A model generated the notes under the pieces. That model searched no databases. It was not told the DNA's origin and was given only the letters and a program-made list of their open reading frames with translations. Positions 20,592-32,623 of a stretch of DNA of 64,000 nucleotides are shown here, piece after piece (position 1 is the first letter of the stretch; each line of letters begins with the position of its first letter). Position numbers and translations under genes: made by a program. The stretch comes from Seison nebaliae (lineage: Eukaryota; Rotifera; Pararotatoria; Seisonacea; Seisonidae), in assembly GCA_023231475.1 (NCBI GenBank), contig JALJEE010002909.1, positions 1-64,000 of the forward strand, in the 5' to 3' direction.

Positions 20592-21317
20592 TTAACAAAC
20601 GCCACATTGTTTTGGACAGACTGATTTGTAGAAATCAGCCAATTCATTGATAGCAGATGTACAATAAGTACTATCCGTACATTTATCTTCGATATCTTCG
20701 CAAACTGTCGCACATTTCTCACATTGATGGGGACAACTGGCCTCATAAACTTTTCTTACTATATCGTCGGATACGGTACAGAGTGTGGCATCATTACATC
20801 CCGGATCATCAGGAAGAGAACAATCCAAATTGAATAACGGATCTGTTGTAGTTGGTATGGGAGTTGTCGTACTTTTTGTCGTGATGACGGTTGTGGGTGT
20901 TGTCGGATTATTGTTTGATAACCAGTTCGCATCATTTCTCGGATGATTACACCTTCCAATGGGGAATGTTAAACGAATTAATTTTATAAATAAATAACAT
21001 TTCTGTATCACAAATACAAATGGTTAATCGGTTCCTAATGGAACATTCTCCAGCTGTGATATCGTCTACATTCCATAATCCGATGGCACATTCCCTTCCG
21101 ATAATTTCTGAGACAGACAATTAGGATTCTTTTCTAATTTTTCTGAAAAAGTCCAACGATTCCCATCAAACTTCACGTAACAACGACCACCATTACATGG
21201 AACTGCACAATTCGTATCAATTACACAACCATGACAATAAGTGGCCGTACCATCAGAAAACGGTAGTAAAACCATCATGATTATCGAGAATAAAATAAAT
21301 TGGGTAAAATTATCCAT
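20592..21317 (-). CDS. Secreted protein with one LU/ET-like and two ShK-type Cys-rich domains
   Basis: Predicted exons (minus) 21317-21158, 21107-20999, 20952-20592 with 50 and 46 bp introns (both phase fitting) give 209 residues. Signal peptide ~1-20 (FTQFILFSIIMMVLLPF). Residues ~24-88 are a Cys-rich module beginning YCHGCVIDTNC and ending CICDTEMCN, the CN ending typical of three-finger/Ly6-like (or nematode ET) modules. A Thr-rich linker follows. Two ShK-type modules come last: CNDATLCTVSDDIV..CPHQCEKC and CEDIEDKCTDSTYC..CPKQCGVC, each with six Cys. ShK modules occur widely in secreted and matrix proteins; the channel-blocking residues of the sea-anemone peptide are not obvious. The exact role is unknown. 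Confidence 0.72.
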
Positions 21318-23169
21318 TGTAGAAATATTGTTATTAACAAACGGAATGGAGACTGCCAAAAAGAAGAGGAAGGACTTTCTATCGACACCGAAACAATTGA
21401 GAAAAATAATGATTTGCTACAGATGATTCCTTCCATCACAAACATACATTTTCGAAAGATAATGTGTTAAGCGCTCGATCAATTTCACGGAGTTGTTTAA
21501 ACGAATTTCTTTATTGTCAGCACAACTGGAAATTGGACTTGAGAAATATTTGTTTGTTCCATTCATTTCTCCGTTGGTTCACTTTCAAAACTTAATTATG
21601 TTACGTCGAAATTAAAATCGATTTGATATTTGTTGCAAAATTCTGAAAAAAAATCAAACTTAATTCAAATCCAACTAAATTGTCCAACGTCGATAGTCAA
21701 CGATCGACGTTAAAACAACTAACAAGTTATAAAAAATTTATTAAACTTTTAGAATATTTCCCAATTGATTCAGAAGAGAATGTGTCGCAAAAATTTTCTG
21801 ATGAGTGCGAAGAAACAATGATTATTTGAATTTGTCAGAGATTCTCGAAATGTCGAATTTATTTTGATGATTAAATATGATTAATTCATTAGTTTATTAA
21901 AAGTGAGGTCTGATATGTTTTGAAATGAGAAAGGTATGGTGAAATGGAGTTGTTGGATAATTGGTTGAATTGTTTGGTCAGAAATATGATTAATTGAAGA
22001 GACAAGTAAATCATATTACTTCTATCAATACTCCAATAACTTTGCCAACAATGATTCATGGTCAAATGAAGTCGAATTACATTTTCAAATTAATGTTCGG
22101 TTATCAAATTTGCATCTGAATAGTTTTGATCGATCATCTAACGATATCGATATGAACGTGATAGGATAACATCTTCCTCACCTCAACAATGAGAGAGAGT
22201 TATCTATGTCGACAAGAGAGGGGAGTAATTCGTTCAGTTATTATTGACATAAAAGTTGAGAAAGATTTCCGAGATTTTCATGTTGTCAAGGCAAAAAGTT
22301 CGTAAGAAATTTCCATATATGAACTTCGATTGATGATGCAACATATAATTATTGATTATTTTGCTTAACAATAAGTTTAATGTAGAATTTCACGTTCCCC
22401 TTCCTAATAAAGACACGACACAAGTTCAATTTAAATCAACTCCGATTCCTTTGAGCTTTCCCACACGAAATAAGTCTCATCAACGATAATTTCTCGGTTT
22501 ATTCTCGATGAGAAATGGATAATTTTTGAACGATAATAAATTGATTGTTGGAAGAAAAGAGGATTCATTAGGAAGCAATGAAGTTTCCATAAGATGAATG
22601 AGTCATAAATGGTAATGGAGACATTGGAGATGAAAGAGAAATGAGAGAATAGATGAAGGAAAGAACGCCTACATATGTGAGATGAATAATCGCCTTTATA
22701 TTTCCGTTCTCTTGCGACTAAGTGAGTGAGTAAGTGTGAAGAATATAGTCGATTATTTATAAAAGTGAGGAGATGGAACGTTTCGTTAAATGTTTCCTCT
22801 ATTATTTATTATCAGCGTAGCAATCCATTTGGATATGACGCCATTAACCTAAACATACTTGTCTGTCAGGAAATTATGGAAACTACAATGGGTTCGTGTC
22901 TGAACTTCCAATACATCGATGTACATCACCTAACTCTAACATCTCAATTCGAACAATAGGATGATTCGATGGGAGAGAAGAAAGGAAGAGAAGTTAATAG
23001 AAACGGTTAAATGTTAACAATGGCTCATAGATCATTGTTAGATGTGGCAGTGGAAAGTGAACGAATGTTCTAATATTTTGATCAGATGCGGCTGTATTTA
23101 AACTATTATTATCCAACTTTTCCACAACTCGACTATTACCCTAATGGCCGAAAGAAGACTACTATTGTT

Positions 23170-23262
23170 CGACGGTGTGGGCACATGTGTGTGTTCATGT
23201 GTCTAATCCTGTGTATCTGTGTGTGTATATGTGTATCTGTGTATCTGTGTGTGTATGTGAAC
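23170..23262. repeat. TG-rich microsatellite
   Basis: Imperfect repeats of TGTG/TGTATC (GTGTGTATATGTGTATCTGT and similar). Simple sequence; no coding value. Confidence 0.7.
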
Positions 23263-23308
23263 AGTTCTCCTTATTGATATGTTTCTTACTTCTGTTTAGC
23301 CAATAGAC

Positions 23309-23333
23309 GTGGATGGATGGATGGATGGGTGGG
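23309..23333. repeat. GGAT tetranucleotide repeat
   Basis: Four to five direct copies of TGGA/GGAT (TGGATGGATGGATGGATGG). Confidence 0.8.
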
Positions 23334-24112
23334 AAATGTTTAGAAGATCGATGGAGTTATTGTGAGGAATGATAGTGAAAGAAATGGGAAATAATTATTT
23401 CTTATCTTCTTTAATTATAATCATAATGACGATTATTCATTATTCATATATCGTCCTCTTATATAACATTATTCCAAGTTGATAGATATGTCATTATATT
23501 TACAAATGAACAGTTCACAGATAGAGATGTGTATGTCTCAACACGAAATTGAAGAGTAGATATCTATTTCTTTAGCGAGAGTGGGTGAGGAGACGGGACG
23601 AGACCGTTATGTACATGTGGCTACAAGAACTTTCCTACTTCCTTCATCAATCTCATTCAATTTGCCTTCTTCTCCAAAAAAAAACTTCCACACGTATGAA
23701 CACTTTCCACTATAATTAGTTAAATTAGTTATCGGTACAACATGTATCGTCGTCAATACCTTGACTAGTTCCTGTACGCAGAATTATGGTAAGAAAAAAT
23801 AGAATAAACTTCCCAATCACGAGCGTTCTTCTAGCGGGCCTTATTGTGTCTGTGTGTGTGTGTAAATGAGAAGTAGTTTTGGAACTAATTACCATGAGAA
23901 GGATGTCAGATTGAAATGAGACATTTGTTCTAATCAGAAAATAATGATAATAATGAGGGGAATTGTTTATTCCTTCAATTATTTCACTATTTCGATGGAC
24001 ATATACACGAGCATGGGGAGTAGTAAGGAAGGCGAAGACATACAGGCTGAAGGAGAGAGTCTAAAAATTTCATTTATTTTCACCTTTTTCCCCCCAGTCA
24101 ATACACACTCAG

Positions 24113-24136
24113 AGTGAGAGAGAGAGAGAGAGAAGG
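24113..24136. repeat. GA dinucleotide repeat
   Basis: Run of GA units (GAGAGAGAGAGAGAG) within the upstream region of MICAL. Confidence 0.8.
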
Positions 24137-24397
24137 AGAGCAAAATAAAGAAATAATACATATGTGTTCCATTTGTATCGTAACTGGAGAGGAGATATCA
24201 TTCATTTAATCGCCTTTTCTTTCAACAACAACAATAATCGATTGTTGACCAAGTATTGGATGAATTTATAATTAAAATTATCCGTCGACATTATGAACAC
24301 GAACCAGACTAATGCTTCTCCCAATAAAATTGTCATTATTCCTAATTGATACTTACCACTCAATCTTCTTCCTATTATTATTGGGACGTTAGAAAGA

Positions 24398-27131
24398 ATG
24401 ACGTCAATCGATTATCAGAATGAGAATAATCAGTTTCCCGAACAAGTGACTGATGTGGAGAATGTGAGTAGTTCGTTCGATCAATCAGCTGATAAGGAGA
24501 ATGTACTCATTGACGACTTGAATGATGACTCTCTTCAGAGTTTTATTCGGAATGAAGAGAATGAAATTCCCGATCATAACGAACAATTGGATCATGATAA
24601 TTATGATGAGGAAGAAGCGAACGATTTGAAAGATAATAACATTGACGAATTGTTCGAGAAGTTTCTCTCTTCTTCCTCGCTTAACCGCATCAAATTAATT
24701 TTCTACAAACTCATCGCATTCGATCCCGAACTTGCCACCACATACCATTCGAACGATTCTTACAATTTCACTTATTTCTCCTCGAAAATCCAATATCTCC
24801 TCTCCTCCCATTGGAAGGCCCAACGAATATTTCACGCTATAAATACTCGAGCTAAACAGAAAGTTTATTTCGAGAAACGATCCACCAACCGCATAGCGAG
24901 CAATGTGAAAAGTTTAGTGATTGGGGCCGGTCCAGTCGGCATGCGATTAGCCATCGAACTCGCATTAGAAGGTTCAAATGTAATGGTGGTGGAGAAACGG
25001 GAGAAATTGTCGAGGAATAATATTCTCCATTTATGGCCGTTCACCATTCATGATTTGAAGGTGTTGGGAGCGAAAACGTTTTTCGGCAAATTCTGTGCCG
25101 GTTCCATCGATCATATTAGTATTAAGCAATTGCAATTAATTCTCATTAAACTCTCTCTACTCTGTGGAGTGCGTTATCATTTCGGTGTGGAGTTCGCTCA
25201 TTTGTTTCCTCCTTCAACTCAATCCGTTTTAACACCGTTAAATGAGAATTTGGATTTGTTCGAACCAATTCACAATTATGGCTGGCGAGCACAATATAAT
25301 CCGAAGAGACATCTTCTCTCTGAATATGAATTCGATGTCATTGTAAATGCGAGTGGAAAACGATCGACATTACCTGGTTTTGAATTCACGAAATTTCGGG
25401 GGAAAATCGCTATCGCCATCACGGCGAATTTCGTCAATAATCACACGTTGAGAGAAGGTGCATGTCCCGAAATTTCTGGTGTTGCTTGTATTTTCCATCC
25501 GCAATTCTTCCAGAAAATGTATCATCGTACTGGTATCGATTTGGAGAACATTGTTTATTATAAGGGCGAGACTCATTATTTTGTGATGACGGCCAAACGT
25601 CATTCATTGTTAGCGAAAGGCGTTCTCAAAGAGGATTTGGATAACGAACATTTCCTTTCTCAATCCAATATTAATCAACAATTTCTATTATCATATGCAT
25701 ATGAGGCTGCGGTAGCGGCGACTGATGGTGCACTCGGTTTCAATCTCCAATTCGCTAAAGATCATTATGGAATGCCTGATGTGGCGATGTTCGATTTTAC
25801 GGAATTATATGCTGCTAAACATCCGATGAAGATCGCTGTGAGAAATTCAAAACCGTTATTGATGGCATTAGTTGGCGACGCTTTAAGAATGCCATTTTGG
25901 CCATTAGGAACTGGCGCCGCTCGAGGATGGTTAGCTGCGTTCGATACGGCGTGGAGTGTCCGACAATTCGCTCAGATCAAACGAGAAATGTCAATGTTGA
26001 ATTCAGATTATTGTTGGAAATTGATCAGACATCTTATTAGCGAACGAGAGATCACTTACCAGTTATTGGCACAAACGTCGTCAGAGAAGTTGTCGAAGAA
26101 CTTTGATGAATATTCCATTCAACCGACCACACGTTATCCAAATTTGAATATGAAGAAGATATTCGATGAGAATGAAATTAATTCGTTGATTTTAGATTTG
26201 GATAAGAATGAGGAAGCATTCGATGGAATCGTTCGATATTCTTCCTCCATTCACGAATATCTTCCTCTCATCTTATGTCAATGGATCAGATGGTTATGTC
26301 GGAATGAGAATGAAACTAATTTGAGAATTGTAGAGAATATCTTCAAGTTCGATAGTGAGAAGATCAAAGATGATCTCAATTATTGTCAAGAGATCATGGA
26401 AGGATTGACATTGATCATTCAGAAGATATTTCCAGACGACAACAAACAAATCACGAGGACGAATGTACTCGACGTCGTCCAATCACGATTATCCATCTCT
26501 CCACCTTATCAATTGTTGGAGGAGCAATACAAAGAATTAACTCCGATCAATTCATTCATTTTGTATCTAAGAAAAATTTATTCGATATTGAAACGACGTA
26601 AAACGGATATCATGATGGAATGGTTCGATGATAATCGTTTAAAGAACAAACCAGATATTCGATATCTACAGAAATTCTACATTCAACAACAACAACAACG
26701 ATTCGAAAATATGGAACGAGATCGATTGAATTCGCCATCATTAAACGAGATTAATCATCAATTGATGGACAATGAGAAGAAGTTTTTAACAGTTCGAGAT
26801 ACGCGACGATATGGAATTCGAAGGAAGACAGCCAATTTTATTCGTCCCACTTTCCTTCTCACCAATAACACGACCGAAATGACGGAAAAATGGAAGAGAA
26901 ATGATGAGAAGAATAAACGAGAAAGAAAGAAAGATCGACGTATGGAACATCGACATTTGACGGTGGGAATTAACATTAGTGATGTGGCTGAAGCGATAAA
27001 AACGTCTTCGAAAACCGATCAATTATCTCATCGTCCAAAACAACGTAATAGATCATCATCTCAAATAAATCGAATATCGAAATTATTCCAGAATAACGAT
27101 AATCAATTCCGTTATGATAATTGGAGGAGGA

Positions 27132-27164
<33 letters not shown>

Positions 27165-30100
27165 TTAATGGGGAAAAACGATTGAAAGTGGATGATTTGA
27201 GAAATATTCTTGTTCAGAAATTCTCCGAAAATTCTGATCAGAAAACGAATTATCGACAAGTGGATATGGATGAGGAGAAAGGTAAATATAATCTATCGAC
27301 TATTAGATCAGATTATGATCTCTTTCAAATCCAACAACCACTCACAATTCGTCCACCGTTACGTGAACATGGACAATCGTCATTGTCACATTCTCCCAAT
27401 AAATTGAGTACGAAAAATAAAGCGAAAATTCTCATGCAGAAATTACATGAAGATAAACGAATCGGAATTGATAATAAATTCGATTTGAATCAAATTATGA
27501 CGGAATTTAAGAAAGGTATCCATTCGCCCAATACACAGACGATGAATATGGAAAAGAAACGACATTCATCAATCCATCATTATTCTGATAATGAGGATGA
27601 TTCGATTCTGATGAAATCGAGATTAGTAGAAAATTCTCCGTTTAAACATCATGATGATTTCCATCAATCTCAATCCTCCATCGACCTTCATCAGGAGGAG
27701 ACGAATATCATTATTAATGACAATCAGAAAGAACGAGGTAAATCATTCAATGAAATTAATTACCATTTGGATGACGAGAATCGTCTCAAACATTATAAAC
27801 GTTCCATCAAAAAATTGACTTTACTTCCCACCAGAAACAGTTATCATACCGATTCGGAATATAAGAAGAGTAAACATCATTCATTGAAATTGAATCAACG
27901 GAAAATGAGGAGGAAAAATATCGGTACTGGTTGTGATCGACCTGATTTGTTAATCGAAGCGGAAAGTGAAGTTCGAGAGAGTCATCCTCAAATTCATGAC
28001 GATTTTCTTTTCAATGAAGAGAAAGCGTCGAAACCGTTATTAAACAATATTGCCAGTTCGACCAATAGCGAAACGATTACGAGAAATACGTCACATTCAT
28101 CATCTAACGATAATTGCACTTTCCGACCATCAGCCACGTCTTATTCGCTCAATACTCATCTGAAACATTGTCACATTTGTCTAAAACACGTGGATGTGAT
28201 GGAGAGAATTGTGATAAAGAATCAAGTAATTCTCCATTTGACATGTCTCTCTTGTGAATTATGTGCAGTGGGATTGAATCGATACAATTATGAATTCATC
28301 GAATTCAACACCTCCGCCCCTACCACCAATTTCCGTTTCTTTTGTAAATATCATATACATCCCGCCATCCAACAATCGTTAGCTCAACGACTTACAATCG
28401 CGAGTTGTAGTGACATGAAATTCTTAAGCGATCAAATTTATCGGCAACCTCCAGAAATTCCGGTGGCGAAACGATTAGCCATCCAATTCTCGGAAGAAAC
28501 GACAAATTATGATAATGAAAGTGTCAAACCATCAGTCTCGTCTCCAATCAATCACAATGTTAACGATGCCAGTTTTTATGATAATGAGAAAGATGAATTA
28601 AAATTTTCATCATTCCATTCAACTTCCTTCAATAATATCAAGAGTGATGATGATGATAATGATAATGATAATGATGATGATAATGGAAATGAAAAGAAAG
28701 AGAGTAGTGATGATGAATATGATAGAATTTATGAAAAGAATTTCAATATCTCATTAAATAAGAAGAAGTCGATAGAGGAAACGGAATTATTTCCTGTAAG
28801 AACTTCAGTTGACGAATCGGTCAATGACGAAGATAAAGTGATTAGCGGTTCGATGGAGAAATCGAATATCGATTCAATTTATCAGAATTCCGATACATTC
28901 GATAATGAAAAGAGTTCGAATGAATCATCGATCGATATGAAATCTCTCCACTCAATCACCACAACGAACGAAATGGTGAAAGAAAACATACAACAGGAAA
29001 TAGAACCGATTGAAGAAACGATCGATTCAATCATTCATAATGAACAGACGAAAGTTCGATCAGAATCCAATTCTCATCCACCGATAGCAAAGCGATTGAA
29101 GAATTTTTTAGTTAAGGTTCGTATCATCTTCCAATCGATTTCTATGATTCTTTTCAATTTGTCACCATTTCAACTTTTTTTATTTTTTCAACATTTTTTA
29201 GTTGCTTCCAGGAAGGCATGTTCGATTTCTTTATTTTTTTTTATTGATTTGCTCAAATTACTCTTCTATTCTGCTTTGCTCTTTCTCTTTCAACCTTTTC
29301 TACGTTCAACCAATCCAAAAATATCATCCACGTCCAAAGGAACAACATTTGTCATTTATCAAATTTGATTTTTTTCCTATTTAGCCCGAAAGTTTCGATG
29401 AAGGTACAGTAGAAAGACAAGATCGTCCTGTTTACTTCACGAAATGTCAATTGACAGACAGTGAAATCCATTATGAACCGGTAAAGATGATGGAGAAATC
29501 AAGTCGAAGATCGGAGAGTAACAAACAGAATCGTCGAATGAATTTCAATCGAGTTCGAGAAATGAAGAGTGAATCGAAGATGAAACCGAAAGAGAAAATT
29601 CGAATAAAAGTTACCGAAGAGAATTTCAATCATTTCCATCAAACCAACGAGAAGAATAAACGAATTTGTCTGATTTGTTCGAAGTATGTTCATTTGACGG
29701 AGAGGAAACGGTTCTTTAATTCACTTATCTTCCATCGTCGATGCATCAGATGTGAGGAATGTTCAAGAGAGATCGATACTTTCAAATTCAATATGAATTC
29801 CGATTATTCCCTATATTTCCTTCCTACTCACCAATCATGTTAACTCTCATATTATATTCTTATTTCTCCTTCTACTATTCATTTCTAGTTGAATTCACAT
29901 GTAATCGACATCTCATCAATCGAACGGTAAGTCCTCAATACCTTTCTTCATTGGAATAAGATTCATTATATAATTAGTACAACTAATTCGATTTTAGTAA
30001 TTTCTTACGAAATCATAATGGGGATAGATATATATATATATAATTATATATTTATTTTTCACTCAAATCACATCTACGTCTTTTAATTTTTTTCGCTTCC

Positions 30101-30270
30101 ACACATATAACAATCAAAACATCAAATCAACAACAACCAAAAATTACATGATAATTTCGTGATATTAAGGGAAATTTCTATTTCTTCTCTCATTATTTTA
30201 GACAACGTATGTGGCCACGAATGGCGTACAAAGGAAAATATCATTATCGTTCATCGAAGACAAATCATAA
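24398..30270 (+). CDS. MICAL-family flavin monooxygenase with CH-like and two LIM domains
   Basis: Predicted exons 24398-29116, 29202-29219, 29385-29838, 29889-29926, 30202-30270 give 1765 residues. Residues ~170-560 are the FAD monooxygenase: VIGAGPVGMRLAIELALEG (FAD Rossmann) and GDALRMPFWPLGTGAARGW near 492 (MICAL GD..R.PFWP.GTG). MICALs oxidise actin methionines and disassemble filaments. Residues ~620-735 resemble a much-changed CH domain (LSISPPYQLLEEQY then INSFILYLRKIYSIL). A ~500-residue charged disordered region contains a poly-Glu run. LIM1 is at ~1256-1322 (CHICLKHV, HLTCLSCELC, CKYH), LIM2 at ~1673-1730 (CLICSKYV, HRRCIRCEEC, CNRH). No C-terminal bMERB coiled coil is seen; the protein ends ~23 residues after LIM2. 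The 18-nt microexon is a prediction. Confidence 0.85.
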
Positions 30271-30958
30271 CATCGCGTCCACACCATTGAACTTGATTAA
30301 ATCCCCTTAAATTATTTTGGGATATTCTAAAAAAATTCTCATAAACAAAATAAAATTTTCCTTATTCGATTACCTTAAAAAAATTCACTTAACAAAAACT
30401 CAAAAAGATCGATTTGTAAAATTTGGAAATTATTGGAAGAGAATAAAAAGAATTTTCTAATGATAATTAAGATGAAAAGCTACATATGAACAAATTTGAA
30501 GTATATAAACCGTTCTTACTTTCAGTTAATGTATTAAAAATGAACAAAGTGAAAAAGGATAAATTTCAAAATTATCTAATTCAAATATTGGTTTATTATT
30601 GTTGGTGATTATATTTTGGAAAGGAAGAATGTCGAGAGAAAAACATCTAATTTCCCAATTAAATTGATCGAAAGAAAATTTCCACATAAATTTCATATAA
30701 AACAATTTCTTTACGAATTTCATATGAACAAAATTTCCACATAAAAATATGATATGAAAAAAATTTTAAAATGAACTTCATAAAAAAAATTTGAAGAACA
30801 ATTTCATACGAAAAATTTTTTTAGACGAATTCTGATCAGAAGAAAATTTCAGTGATAACAATTAATTATTTTGATGGCGAAGAGAAAATATTTGATAAAA
30901 AAATTTAATTTCGTTTCGAAAAGGAAATCTTAATCTTCCAATTATCTCTTTGCTTTAC
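30271..30958. other. AT-rich spacer between convergent genes
   Basis: Homopolymer-rich, repetitive AAATTTCAT-type pieces around 30660-30860. A frame on the minus strand (30526-30723) is low-complexity and is not supported as a gene. Confidence 0.4.
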
Positions 30959-31591
30959 TCACTGGATGACGGTGGCGATTGGCGCTTCCTCGTCATCATC
31001 ATCCACTTCAGTAATCTCTTCGACGACATTCTTGTTCTTTTCCATTTGGATTTCCATTTCGTCCTCTTCGTCATCGCTGTCCATCTCCTTCTTCTCTTCT
31101 TCCACAATCGCCTCATCTTGACACTTGTCCTCAAATGATTTGCTCGCGTCTTTATTCATAAAATCTTCGAAATCGATCGAATCATATTTGGCGCTCTTCT
31201 CGTTCGTCATCATTGACTGGACCATTTCACGGAAGGTCTTCTCTTTTCCCACGCCTGAAATCACGAACATGTTGGAGTGCATCGCCATTTGCACTTTTGG
31301 TTTGGAGATTTCTAACATTGTTTGATCACTCTCTTGCATCATGAGAACATTATCGACGGCATTGATCTCTGTCATGTTCATCTTCTTTAGAGTATTCTGT
31401 AACTCTTTCTCATCGACAAAATTATTTTTGCTCTTCAACACTGCCGATCGCACAACTCGTCTCCCACCAATAATCGTTATCCCACTATTCGTTCCTTTTC
31501 CTGGCGATGGGAATTGATGATCTTTTCTCGTTTTCTGCACTTTCGACTTCGTTTGCGTCTTCTGTGTTCTATTTCCCGTTCTGTTAGGCAT
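30959..31591 (-). CDS. Nascent-polypeptide-associated complex beta-like protein (divergent)
   Basis: From the ATG at 31591, 210 residues, no intron. The NAC domain is recognisable: LQNTLKKMNMTEINAVDNV, SKPKVQMAMHSNMFVISG and FREMVQSMM (BTF3: LQSSLKKLAVNNIAGIEEV, NPKVQASLSANTFAITG, ITEMLPGIL). NAC-beta pairs with NAC-alpha on ribosomes. The basic ribosome-binding motif RRKKKVVHR that should precede the domain reads GGRRVVRSAVLKSKNN here. The C-terminal ~80 residues are highly acidic. It may therefore be a specialised paralogue like the testis NAC-beta variants of flies rather than the housekeeping copy. It is head-to-head with the RBR ligase gene, 299 bases apart. Confidence 0.8.
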   Translation of the reverse strand: MPNRTGNRTQKTQTKSKVQKTRKDHQFPSPGKGTNSGITIIGGRRVVRSAVLKSKNNFVDEKELQNTLKKMNMTEINAVDNVLMMQESDQTMLEISKPKVQMAMHSNMFVISGVGKEKTFREMVQSMMTNEKSAKYDSIDFEDFMNKDASKSFEDKCQDEAIVEEEKKEMDSDDEEDEMEIQMEKNKNVVEEITEVDDDDEEAPIATVIQ

Positions 31592-31890
31592 TTTTACTAA
31601 ACTTGACTTCCAACAAAATTTTTTGTCTGCTGAACGAAAAACCAATCTTTATTTTAAACTGAATTAAACACTGATGTTGTTAATACATAACGATGAAATA
31701 GCATATGAAATTAATTTGAATTCTCGTGCTCCCAAATTAGAGAGGAAGAACATGTCCTCAACAAATGACTTTAGGGAAAATTCAAAATTTTAAGCTTAAC
31801 AAAAATATGACGCAATAATTCTCTTTTTTTATGACTCATATTTTTTCAATTCTCAATTAAAGATTTATTGTGTTTCTAATTTGAAGAGGG
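31592..31890. promoter_or_regulatory. Shared head-to-head promoter region (NAC-beta-like / RBR ligase)
   Basis: 299 bases between divergent start codons. No TATA box or other motif is evident; A/T-rich. Both promoters must lie here unless there are distant 5' exons. Confidence 0.4.
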
Positions 31891-32623
31891 ATGTCCATTT
31901 TGTTTAATGTGAGAGAATTCTCTTGTTCGATTTGCATGAAACATGTCAAGTTGGGACATGGAATAATGTTGCCCATTTGTCGGGAGAATGTTTGTAAGTT
32001 AATTCTCATCAGTCTTCTCATCTTTCATTTGAAATAGAACATGTCTCAGGAATCATGTGAACACGAAAGTGGCTGATACTCTATCGTTCAAAGATGTGCC
32101 CTGTATCTCCTGTCAAGACGAAACGCTCGATTATAATTTGATGAAATATGTGTTAAAGCGACGAGAGATGGAAGAGTTGGAAGAGAAATTTATAAAGAAT
32201 TGGAAAACTAGAAATGCTTCTTTCACTTTCAATTGTCTTACTCCAAATTGTGCTTACTTCTTCGAAATCGGTTCAAATACCACTCTCTTAGAGGAGCAAG
32301 TGATTAAATGTCCAAATTGTTCTTTACATTCCTGTCTGACATGTAAGAAACAACATACTCCAAGTGACATGTGTGAAGTGGAAGCAGCGGAAAAATCGGC
32401 CGATTATTTCGCCCAACAAATCCAAGAAGGTACTATGATGCTTTGTTTAAATTGTGAGACGCCCGTTTCTCGTATTGATGGTTGTGATGCCGTTCGATGT
32501 CAATGCGGAACGGAATTATGTTGGGCAACTAAAAAATTACGACGAGGATCAAATGGATGTCATTGTAGATCACCATCACGAAACGGTGCTTTATGTCATC
32601 CAAATTGCCGTAATTGTCACTAA
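31891..32623 (+). CDS. HOIL-1-like RBR E3 ubiquitin ligase reduced to the RING1-IBR-RING2 module
   Basis: Predicted exons 31891-31997 and 32038-32623 (intron 40 bp, phase 2) give 230 residues. RING1 begins CSICMKHV; IBR contains CLTPNCAYFFEIGSN and CPNCSLHSCLTCKKQH; RING2 has CLNCETPVSRIDGCDAVRC with the catalytic-type Cys (GCD, human RBCK1 Cys460) and the HOIL-1-specific ending NGCHCRSPSRNGALCHPNC RNCH (human ends CHPSCQNCH). The family ligates ubiquitin, HOIL-1 forming ester bonds within LUBAC. Human RBCK1 (510 aa) has UBL and NZF domains before RING1; none is present here, and the opposite-strand gene leaves only ~300 bases upstream. In RING1 the usual His (CLHTFC) is Glu (CRENVC). Motif text with the gap is one run. 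Confidence 0.83.

Larger units (their letters stand above)
21318..24397. other. 3.1 kb region without a recognisable gene
   Basis: No frame here looks coding on either strand; frames found are short and of simple composition. The stretch contains several microsatellites (listed) and many TAAT-type motifs. It lies directly upstream of MICAL, so it is a reasonable place for regulatory sequence or 5' non-coding exons. In a window where most spacers are under 500 bases, its size stands out. Confidence 0.4.

Noticed and set aside
20592-21317. Nematode origin of the window, suggested by ShK modules and an ET-like module
   Set aside because: Lanosterol synthase is absent from known nematodes, and ShK modules occur in many animals.
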